From: Trichostrongylus colubriformis
Taxonomy: Eukaryota > Nematoda > Chromadorea > Rhabditida > Trichostrongylidae
Direction of reading: 5' to 3'
DNA length: 64,000 bases
NCBI GenBank assembly: GCA_963978905.1
Contig: OZ022260.1
Span: 48,071,551 to 48,135,550, forward strand
A program made the translations under genes and the position numbers. Positions 40,201 to 52,200 of this stretch are shown one piece after another. Positions within the stretch are counted from its first letter, which is position 1. Each line of letters opens with the position of its first letter. Below the pieces are notes generated by a model that was given only the letters and a program-made list of their open reading frames with translations, was not told the origin of the DNA and did not search any database.

Positions 40201-43200
40201 CATGGATGCCCTTGCTCCAGAAGGCCGGAAGCTGGAGCTCGAAGAAGTTGCCGAGGGCCGCCTTGACCTCGTCGCGAGTTTTGAAGTCTTGGCCGTCCAG
40301 GTGGCGTTGGCTGTGGGAGAAAAGGTGGAAATCTGAAGGGGCCAGGTCTGGGGAGTACGGTGGGTATGGAAGTACGGTCCAACTATACGACAGCAGCTCG
40401 GCCTTGGTCGATCTTGCGAAGTGCGGTCTGTGGAAGTAGACACGTTGTCGTGCTGGAAGTAGACATGTGACCGCCGCCGTAGCGAACTTTGGACATTGGC
40501 CTTCAATTCTCGTAATTGACGAACGTAGACGTCGGGGATACTGTGGTACCTTCATCGAGCAGCTCCCAGTACTCTACGCCGTGTACGCTCCACCAACCGC
40601 GGTTTTCGTCTTCGATGGAATAGTCGCCTGACGCAAACTTCGAATGCTACAACTACAGTGTACTTCTGCCGGGGGCATGCTCCTTGTGAACTTCTATCAG
40701 ACGTTTGCCGATATCCGCGGGTTCCTGGCCAGATAGCGATATAAATAGTAGGACGTTGCGGATGTGGTCTCTGGACCGCTTGAAATCGTGCGGCATTGTG
40801 GCGGAATGAATTTACTTTGGAGTGATTATTTTGCGGTACTTTGAAGTGCTTTTCATACTCATTCCAACGGTACCTCGCGCGTCCATTTTCGTTAATTCGT
40901 TACTGAGTTATGATCTCTAGAAATTATCACTACCATTTGTCCGATTTATTATGAATCAACCTAATAGTAACGATTCTCTGTTCAACAATTTATTGGCCCG
41001 ACAGCCGCTCATCATTGAAGATATGTATATAGTTGTTATTTCCTTCTCAGTCTGACCGGGACTAGCCTCGTCATTATTATTATTGCTGTTCCACATTTAC
41101 TGACTATGAAAGAGGTGAGTTCAGCTGAAGCCAGTGACTTCTTGGGCCTACCCGTACTTAAGCACTATTGTAGTTACCAACAGTAAAAGAGTTATTTATT
41201 TATCCGAAAAATGCCGATAAGGCCCGTTTCCCTGTTGTTGCTAATCACCATTTCATTATTCAACTCACTTGAGAGAAGGGCTCAGACGACTGCAGAATCG
41301 TGGTATTCGGCCCCCGTTACTCCTGTTGTTTGGCAATATCCTGCCTGCCGTTCACTATCGTCTACAGCCGCGGAACCAGCTGGTTGCTAACATTGTAGTA
41401 TTCGCGGCAGAGAGTTGACACTCGTTGAAAGAAGTTTCCTTGAACTTCAACACTGAACCACCGCTCCACTAAGTCACAACAGGAATACTGGGAGAGACAG
41501 GTAGATCGTTTGTGAGAACCCAGATGGATTGAAAAATCCGGAACATCCACTCATTTCGGTTACCATGCAGTCCAATACTACGGTAACAAGAAGGATGTTG
41601 AAATCACGATTCTAACACGCGAAGATACTTCAGCACGTAGAACGCTTGATGCGTTATGGATCAAGGCAGGATCCGGAGATCAACAGTAAAGACGAGCGCG
41701 TGGTGATTACCGAAGAGTTACCCCGTTCGAGAGTTTGTGTGGCCATTGATCTACGCGGTCGATATCCCGTGGGACGCAGAGGAGAGGATCTGGAGTTGGA
41801 GCCTAAAAGTCACTAAATGGAGTTTGACCTCCTGAAAGTTTTCGCTAGCAGTCCGACTTTAATTGAGAGCGTAAAACACCAATATTGGCATCGATGACTC
41901 AAAGAATTCCAACTCAAGTGCCAATCTACAGTTTCAATTCCGTAAGGTAGCCGATTTCAGTATATCGCCTAAGATTCATTCACCTGTAAACTGTTTTGTA
42001 ATTTAAGAGTGGTAATCGCAGTAGTTATGTTACACCAATATGATTCAGCTTCACAGCCTCCGAAGAAGGCGATTAGCCGGAGGGTTGACCGGGTTACAAA
42101 TATCATAACAATCTGGGGGGGGGGGGGGTAAGCACAAGCGTATTATTGAGAAAGTAGATCATTGAGTTGAGACATGCTTCTACTGTGCTTACGAAGTACA
42201 TCAGAATTATGAAAGTACTTCATTTGACCAACTTTCTAGGCTGTGGCTCTTCGATTCATTATAGCCTGAAAAGCTTATGATGCAATCTACTTCTACTCGA
42301 ACAGCTTTTTGATCTTTTTGTGAAATGAAAAGAGGTTATGCAAGGTCATGTGGAATGGACGAGCGACAATGCGTCCGCTTTGGTATAGCCCCACAGAACG
42401 GAATTCATAAAACCAACTTGTTGATTTTGAAAGATCTCTCACCTCGGCGGAGCTTCGCTGTCCACCCCATCGTCTTCGTTAATGCTAACGCTTCGTCGAC
42501 CGAATAACGCCTTCAAGTTCTTCTTCGCTTTTGTGAAGCCCATACGGCTACCCGTCTTTTTCTTTGCCGTAGGACTACTAAGCTAAAATGAAGTGCAGTG
42601 AACAAAAACTGTGCCATCCCTTTCCTGAAACGCACCTGAAGAGGTTTGAAAGTGTCATCGGGACGAACCATCGTGTTGCTGTCTGTGCTGTTCGCTCTTC
42701 TCAACATCTTCAACTTTGTCACCGAAGCAGTTGGGGCGAGAGATTGTCGACGATGGCTAGCAAGGTCGCAGGTGTCTCTGCAACAGAACATGGTATCGAT
42801 AAAGGTTTTATTATGGCATTTTGTTCAGCATAAAATAAAAGTTTCTTATGTGAATGTGAGAAATATTCACTCAATAAGTTTCAGCTTCGTGTCTTCCAAA
42901 ATGAATGTTGCATCCAGTTCGATCGCATCATCATCCCTGCAAGTTTTTGAAATTGTTAAAGAATTTGTTGCTGGTGAAAATGCCTACATCTCGCCGAGCA
43001 CACTGCTCTCAGACACCTCTTCATCCAAGCCATCTTGTGTCGATTCGCCGTCATCGCTGAAACAGCGATATATTTATCGCATTTCTTTATTCTGTTGCAT
43101 TGTCACTCAAACTGGCAACTATTTCTGAGGACCGGCCGATCGGGATTTAGTTACCATTTGCTGCGAAGGAGACTTGCCCAATTCCAAAATTCCTCTGCTC

Positions 43201-46200
43201 TTCGTACATTTACCTTCCTGTTCCTGCATTATTTTGTCTGGAGCCACATAAACGAATGCTTCAAGCGTTTCTTGAGACAACCAGAGCCGACTTTACTGAC
43301 CAGTCCAACCCTATTCACCACTATCAACGACTCATTCGGCTCACTAAACCTAGCTCAGTTCAGCCGCAGCTCAGCTGGCTCTCCTCAGAAGTGAAAGGTG
43401 CAAAATACGCCGTAAACAGAAAGGTTCTCCATAGCGATGGAAAGTCCAGGTTTCATTCGTCAGCGACTCACTGAAGAAGCATGGGATGCAATAAATGGTA
43501 CCGATTGCGGAAACAGGAGCAGATTTAGGGTCGATAGGCTGAATGAAGTTTTTGCCTACTGCACGGACCACCAGTTTATTCTACCTATTTGCATCTAATA
43601 CACAACGCACAGTCCGTGAATTTTCAGAGTGAGTATGCATTACAACTCGATTTTTATGACCAAAAGAAGGAGAAGATCCGGTCGGAGAAAATAAATTACA
43701 ACCAACTTGGTTGTCTGCTTACCTTTCAAGATCGTCATCATCACTCAAACCAAAGGCAGCAAGTGATTGAGGATTATCAAGATCGAATACAGGTAGCTTC
43801 ACAGCCTGAACTCGTTTCACCCGTATTCGCCCTCGTTGGCGTGGTATATCTCCGAGCCTGCAAATGCTCCTTGTTCACTCAGATTTTAGGAATGCAACAA
43901 CGGTGATTATAATCGTTGATTGCCCATATGCAGAGGAACCCATACCTCTTCCTAGCCTCACGCCCTCTGTACGCAGATTGAAGGGCAATAACGGCTTGAC
44001 GTAGCAATCGATAACGATGCTCTTGACGATACCTGGAAAGATCTGAATTAACGGTTTCACGGCGATTATGAGCTCTTTATGGCTTACCTTCTCCAATTGC
44101 TTTGAATGACAAGAGCTGCGTAGGCCTGTCTTCGTAAGTGATTCCTCGCCAACACACCCCGTACCAATGCCTGAACAAAAGTTGATCGCTAACTGGAAGT
44201 CATTCCTATGTATGCATGAAAAACAACCTGTATCTTCACTATGCCTTGCTTCAGACGTAAGAAGCGTTTTCTGGCTATGATCGTGCGGAACCATCGTTGT
44301 AACGTATCTGTAAAATGCCTTTGTGGCTAAAAATGAAAGTGACGTTCTAGTGGTACATGCAAGACCAGCTCACCGATGTGCTGCATGATCACTCTGTGTA
44401 GGTGATCGTCGAGTATTAACTTATCGGCATCTCTCATGTAAATCTAAAAGGGTATCTTCCATAGTGAGAACTGAAGGGTACTGCGAACAATTCCCACCTT
44501 GCTGACACCGTACTGAACGTTATCAGGAGCAATGGAAGGATGCGTACTGAGAAAATTTTTCACGTCATCTCTCGTACTGTTCAGACCATTCGGAAGAAGT
44601 ACGCGATATTGTTGAATGAAAGCCTAAAAAGCGCATGCACTTTGCATAATTCAGGTGAACCAAGACGGGCAGCACTCACGTCCCACTCTATCCGGACACT
44701 ATAGCCGGCTCTTCTGATCCTCACGGTCTCCAGCATACCGGTGTACCGGAGTTGACGCAGAATTATATTGTCATCGAAGTGATTTGGGATCTGAAAGACA
44801 GATGAAATTTGAAAATTATTTATGGTAATTTCAAGCCTATGGCATCGGGATGTATGTAGCATCAGATCAGGCCAAGTAACATTGCATGGGAACGAGAAGT
44901 GATCCTGAGTGAAAAACAGTACCTCTTGACAGGATCGTTATCTGGAATTAAATTCCTGCTTCAAAGAAGGGTCACAGACTGCGGTCTAAATGTTACACCG
45001 ACATGAACTATTTTCGTACCCGTAGACAGCATGTTAGAGGCTCTGTTAGGAGACTTGAAATTGAGATGCAGTTCTTTTAACTTCAATTTATCGTGAATGC
45101 GTGGGACTACATGTTCGGCCCTTGTACGGTCGCCTCCTGAATAGTGCCCGCCACGTTAGGAGCAGGGACCACGCGTCATACGAAATACCAGGCGAGCGGT
45201 AAGTTCTGCATTTAATCCGGTGTAGGCCAGAACACTCCAGTTTAGTCGAGGATGCCGATAACAGTAGCAGCAAAGCACTTGCCACGCGCGGTACCCTTTT
45301 CGAGTGTCCTGGCATATACCCTTGGTAATCCTGACCTATCCTTCGACCTATGCACCTAAGAATTTCAGATACACATGAAGAAGAAGGGAAGCTAGAAAGA
45401 AATGATAGTCGAAAAAATAACAGTTGCAGACTACAGAGAGTCCATGAAACGGCGTGAGCCGAAAAGTTCGTTGAAAAGAATGCTCACCTTGTCGTTGTTG
45501 CTCTTGATACATCGTATAAAGTACGGTGATGCGTGTGCAAGAGTGGCCATCAGACGGTTCAGCGAGAACTCGAACTGCTTCGAGACCGAAGTGGGCTTGT
45601 TCGTGATTTTTCGCTTACCAATCGTCTCTTTCAGTATCTGTAATGAATGGTTCCGAGGCTCCCAGTTGCATAAGCTCTAGCTTCAACTTACCTGCAGACA
45701 TCTCACCGTACTAATACATTCCTCGCCTTTGGCTGGGGTCCGTCTGGCCTGATTCATGATCGTCTTGAACATGCTGGTATCACAAAAATCGGGCAGATCT
45801 ATACGCAGATCACCACGAAGAAATTGTGAAAGCGCCGTATCCGATCCACGACGAGTCTCCAGAATCTCGGTGATGACACCAAGATGACCAGCAGATTCTT
45901 GAATTTAACCATACCTCCTCAAGAGATAAACCACAAAGGTATACAAACGAACCGCTTCTGGCGAGCTTCTTTCCAGATTGTTTGAAAGCACTTATGGCTC
46001 GAAACACAGTTCGAGCAAAGCTCCATCTAAATGTACACTGGGTAGTAACTTTGACACTCTTGCTGATCGATCCCTATCTTTTACCTGTAAGCTGCAACCG
46101 GGTCACTAGCCAGTGCCGCCTTCATCAGTGCACATCTGCTCGTTTTCAAGGTGTTCAGTACGTCTTGACGCATGAGATCCTTGTTTTTCTCGCGAAAACC

Positions 46201-49200
46201 CTAGAACAAAACAGGTCTTATTCCGCCGGACAAGCTGGTAGCTCCCGGCCCATACCGTGATTTGATACTTGACTTTTCCTGCGTAATGGGCTATGATGAA
46301 CGCTGGCTCTTTTCGCTGTGGAGTCTCATAGTACTCGTTTGTCTGAAAAAGGAAAGCACTCCGCCATTCAATCACTCTCAGGAGTTTTCGGGGTGAATGC
46401 CGATTGGTGAATTTTCGCTTCGCGGCTTCGCACTAGCGGCGCCGTCAGTACGAGTCGTTTGGAATTCCGCTCAAGACGCAATGGGCTGGAATCGTAAGGG
46501 ACCTTTAGAGATTGCAAGTTGGAGGATTCGGGAGTCCGCCTATCTTTAATAGCCCCTTACGGTACCAGCCCATTGCGTCTTGAGCGGAATCCCAAACGAC
46601 TCGCACTCGCCGCGGGCGGTCGCGCGAAAATCCGACCAATCGACCCCCACCCGGTTTTTGGGTATTACCTTGAGGAACTGGTTGAGCTTGGCAAGCATCG
46701 ACTCATCAGTTCCGTTGTTAATATTGCTCTCCTCATCAATTAATCGTAATAAACCGTATGGCTTGCTCTGTAATAACCAAATTTAGTCGGAATTAAGAAG
46801 GCAAAACCAGCAGTAAATCCTACTTGGAAGAGCTGTACACATTCGGTGTTGTCAGTGTACTCAATGTTGGTCCAGCATATACCCTGAGACTGGTACTCTT
46901 CCTAGAAATAGCATATTTTTCGAATGACCAGGAAAAACCACACATAAAGCGCTGAGATGACCTGCTCAAATTGGAAGATGTGCTGGTTAAAATAAGCTTG
47001 AAGGTGTTCGTTGGCGTAATTGATACAGAGCTGCTCGAATGAATTCCACTGAGCGCCGATATCCTCGAATCCAAATATGTCCAAGATTCCTAAATTGGCA
47101 GCTTTATGTCAGAATAATGCTTCATTATGAGCATGGAACTGTCCATTCCGTCGACTGAGGAAAGACGCTGGCCTTATCTTGTCATCGCGGAGAGGAGGCA
47201 TCAGCAGAGCCAAGCATGAGTTGAGCAACTCCCAAGAGGGACCTATTTCGGGTTAGAAAAAGATAGGTCATATTTTGAAAATTCTTGTCCACCAGCGTAA
47301 AACACTGGGGGGTGGGTCGTAGGGCACTATATGTAGATTTAGAACAATGGCATTCCTCACTGACTTTCCTCAGCGCAATGCGTAACCTTTGCCACTTCTC
47401 AGGCTTTTTGTTTTGTCTCAGTATTACTGCAAGGTCATAGGACGAGCGAGTTCATCAATTCCGAATAAACCATAACCCTCTGAATGTTCTATTGACCTTT
47501 CTCAACCTGAGGCCGAACCCACATTTCATACCGGCACCTTATTCAGAGTGAGGCTACTTACGCCAGAAGATCGCTTCGCGGCGTCGCACTCGCGGCGCCA
47601 CCAGTACGACTCGCTAATCGATTGCCCTTGGGAGCCCGGCAGAGCGTGGCTGCGTCACCTTTGCGCTTCCACCCATGCCACACTGCCTCCTACACCCATG
47701 ACACACTGCCTCGCTAGAAGGCTGCCATGCCACGCCACTGGCACTCGCACCCGCCGCGCCACTCGCCGCGAGCGGCCACGCGATTTTCTGGCGTAAGTAC
47801 CCTCACCCCCTATACATGATGCATGGTAAGTACCCCCAGTATCGCGCGTTCATTAACGATCATTAATACTTTGATCAGGCTGCAACCGTATGGGAGCAAG
47901 ACAAATCAATTCGCTCACCTATGTAATACCCCACACTTCCTGAGACATCCTTCCTCATAAGAGCTTGATTGATTCGAAGGACAATCCAGTGGAACAGTGC
48001 GTTGTACAAGCATTTGGCCATAGCATCTCGTGTATTGATCGCCTCAAATGATAAGGGGTTACCTCAGAGGGAAATCTTTTTGAAAGAGAGCTCACCTCTG
48101 AGACACTGTAACGGGTCACCACGGTTTCCGTCTTCATCACATGCCGTTTCATCGTGAGCGCCTGAAATTTTGGTCGTTCAAGATCCACGCTTCGGGGTTA
48201 TTCTAGAGGCTGGGGATACCTGGATCAGGGACTCGGTTTTGATGTTGAGCAGTTGAGCGACAAGATCCACAACCTCTTCGTTCTCGATGTAGGCGTTCTC
48301 GTCGCTGTGGTATGCGTGCCTCTGTGAAGGGAGGTGCTTTACGGTCGGAATGTGCCCAAATGGTTACTGTTCACTATTACGAACTCCAGTCTCTTTGTAA
48401 TTGAAGGCATCGGGTGTGGCTTCCAGGGACGGGAAGGTAAAATATGTCAGCCCCAGAGGAAAGCCACGGATCCAAGACTGTGTGGCGATATTTACGGTGA
48501 AACCTCCTTAAGCCTTTACCAGGCCTGAATAGGCCCACTTCGAAAAATCGCTCAACTTCCAGCTTGCAATTCCATACGAAACAGGATGTTGAGCGTCGCC
48601 TAATTTTTTACTAGGGGGGGGGGGGACTTTTAATTTTCCTCTTCCACGTATCACATTGTATCCCGAAGCGTCTCTCCATTTGATGAGCGGGATAGCCTAC
48701 GCCTTCAAAAGAATCGTCCTCAAAAACTTGAATCCTCTGTTTCTTCAGCGTCCGAAGAGGCGGAGCCACGGTAGCTCCACGAGCAAAGAGGAGACGGTCA
48801 CGTGGTCATGGACGCAGATTGTGAAGCAAATTAGCATTGGGCGCGAAAATTTGAACTGTGTGATCAAATACGAAAAGATTTTTGGGTCTGGAAGTCGAGT
48901 TGCTCGGTGGTATGAAACTGAAGAATAAATGGAACGAAACGATCGAAAACTGGATAAAGAAGACGCCCTCCCACCTCTGATCCTGAAAGAGTGATCCACG
49001 TTTAATAAAGGGCGGGTCATGTTGAAATAGGTCGCAAGGGTTGAAAAAGACACTTTCCCCGAAGCTCAGAGGCGCTTTTCTAACTAGAACTATCGCACAC
49101 ATAGCCTTCTTTTAACTTTTAAAACTTATAGCTCTCATGAACGCCTAGCTTACATTTGAGTGACTCATTTTGGAAAATCTTATTACCCACATTACTTCGA

Positions 49201-52200
49201 TCACTGCCTTTAGGTCTGTGCATACCTTAACGTAGGAGATGTTCCCGAGAAGCAGAACTGCCGAAATGAGGCCGAAAAGCGTCGACTGGGTACAGGAATT
49301 GAATCCGACGCTGCTCATCGCTCTTCGCAATCGCTCGAATTCATACTTTTCATTGACGCCTTCAGGGGAGAATTGTGCGTGCTGCAAGACACATCATTAC
49401 TTTCAGCAACATAGAGATAGCAGTAAAATAAACCTGATTGAGGTAATGGTAATCTTGGGGTTTCAGCAGGAAATATTTGGCACGGTCTTCTTCACTGGCG
49501 CCTTCCAAGAGGTAGTAGAACACATGATAATTTCTGAAGAATAACGCCGGTGCTCAAAAACGAATATCTGAACCACAACATTACTTGCCTTTCACCTTTC
49601 GCTTGAGAAATTATCCTAGACTTTTCTAAAAGATAGATTTCTACGTTTGCCCTGAAAAACAATGAGGTGATTGCTTGTTTCTTTGGAAGCGCGATCAATA
49701 CATATTGAATGCACACTCACCCAGATACCATTCCGTTTTCCCTGTAGTTGATTTTGATGAATTTACCGAAACGACTACTGTTATTGTTCTGCAGTGTGAC
49801 GGCGTTACCGAATGCCTACAAAGAGAGGATTCCTTGGGAAGTTCGAGCTAAAAGAGCGAGCCTAAAAGGCGACCTCAAGCACGGGTCCAGCGTTGAGAAG
49901 AGTTGTCTCGGTGGTGCATGCACTGCTGCCTTTCTGGGAGAGTGATGTCAGATGTGAGATCAGGTGGTTCGTGGATTCGGTTTTACCCGAACCGCTCTCA
50001 CCACTGATCACCACACATTGACTCTCCCTGATTCGAAGCATGCTGGAACACTCAAGGATCAAAGAAAAACAACAACGAACGGCATCATCTATGGGGGATG
50101 CTATGGCGAACAGGTTGAGGACACCTTTTCCGTTGAAAATAGTACCTCTAGTGAATACCGCAACTCTACAGATAATCAGGGAACCAGAACTCTCCCTACG
50201 TAATCATGATAAAAAGCTCTATGGGGTTGATTTTCCGGCTTTCGTCACCTCTGAACATTTATCGCACTTGGTCCTGGACAAGCATTGCTGGGAAATACTT
50301 AAGTGGGTGGGGGCTTAACTTGGTTTTGCTCAGAGAAGATGGGATGTCGTACTTCCCGAATGCTCTTCGCAACCCTGTGAAAGTGCGAGACGGAACCGAA
50401 GCAATCATCGCTCGCTTCGCAAGATGTCAGAACAGACGGACACTCTGCACTTTTTCTGGGCGAAGCTACTTTCTCCGGAAAATCGCGTTACCGCCCGCGG
50501 CGAGGGCCAGTGGCACGGCATGACAGCCTTCAAGCGAGACAGTGTGGTATGGGTGGAAGCGCAGAAGGTGACGCAGCCGCGCTCTGCCGGGCTCCCGTGA
50601 GCAATCGATTCGCAAGTTGGACTCGCCGCGGGCGGCCACGCGATTTTCCGAAGAAAGTAGCCTCACCCCCTTTTTCTAATCTTTCTATAAAAATTGGAGA
50701 AACATCGTTAAAAAAGCATTGCAGACAGAAACTTTGGGTTAAAGTGCTTACAACCGGACACTCCTTCCTCACTAGTTCTCATTAAAGAGATCCTGTCCGG
50801 ATTGATGGCAAAAAGGACAAGCATGGCTCACTTGTGATAGGTGACATCGGCAATGGCGAATATGTGCGGTGGAAGTGTGCCAAGCTTCCGACTTTGTGAA
50901 TATAGTCGAGCATACTTCGGATTGTAAATGGGGAAAAATCTGAAAAAAAAGAAATCATTTGAACAAATGTATAGAAAGACCCAGTGGGCCATAACCTGCT
51001 CATAAAACATTCTCAAAGCCTACGCAACGCCCTGCTCATGATAACACTTCTGACTTGAGGTGAAACATTCTTAATGAGAGGATACTATCTTGCTGTTGCA
51101 GACAGTGTGTTGCAAAATTTACGTAGGACAGGATACCCCATTTGCTTCAGCGACGATATAGATAGGACCGCATTTGTGAAGAATTTACTTATTTTGTCAC
51201 GTACATATTTACTTATTTTGTCACGTACATAAGAGTGAGTCACTAGGGCGTTAAAGAGCGTGTCGAATGCTAAGCACCGCCCACGCTTCTTTGTAATTGG
51301 CAGTATCGGTACTCGTCACGTGGCAAAAAAGGCCTGCGATGGATTGTGATACAATAAAGTGCAACGGCAATACTAATAGTAATGGCAACGTTGGCCGTGA
51401 AAATAGGTGTATCTTTGAACTTTGCTTCATACCTCCGAGCAAAAACTAGAGTTCACGTGTACTGCTACCATGACCCGAGCCAAAGACCGGGAAAGCGATT
51501 TTCAGAGTGGTTTTATCCTTTAACAACTGCAAGCCTATTTTTGAACAGAGTGACTCGCGCAATAGCCCCGTGAATTGAACTTTGACGTCCGTCCCTTCTC
51601 CAGATAACACTCCCTGATCAGAAAATGGTCTTCAAACGAGAATATAAACACTGCCAAAACGACTAAGTTACCACGTGTGAGTATATGCTCTTTGCTGGCA
51701 TTTTTGCTAATTTTCAGTAGATAGTAATTTTAGTAGATTTTAGTAGATATGCTCATAGCCACATCCATCATATATACGAACTTCAGGATGCTGCAAACTC
51801 ATTTCCTGAATCCTTTAAAACATTACAATCGCTGCTTCCCAAATTTTATAGCTTCGCTATCCCACGATTCGAATGAGACGGGCTGAAGATATTTCCGGCC
51901 GCCGGCTCAACATCTAACAGCCCTGGAAAAACTCTCAGCTGATAGGCAGCATATGACGGGACGCCAGACGTATTGTTGATCAGAGCAATGATCTGTCGTT
52001 CAGTATCGCAAATACTGAATTGATGGAATATGTATGTCTAGCCGAGTGAATAACTGCAAAACTTGTCAAATTAGAGACGTTTCAACAGCTATAGCCTATG
52101 ACTGTGTATTTCATCGATTGCACTTCTTCGTCTACTGTAAGCCAGTTATTCAATGAAATGGGACGTTGTTTCGGCTCAAAAACTTAAAATATAATTCATG

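Noticed and set aside
43371..43571. Minus-strand open stretch as a myosin exon
   Set aside because: Its phases do not fit, and exons 43857-43723 and 43056-42988 join directly in phase (AG plus C) with acidic sequence continuing.
48806..49102. Minus-strand open stretch as a myosin exon
   Set aside because: Exon 11 (SYVK) joins exon 12 ([16 protein letters not shown]) in phase 0 and matches the motor pattern. The intervening stretch is not myosin-like.
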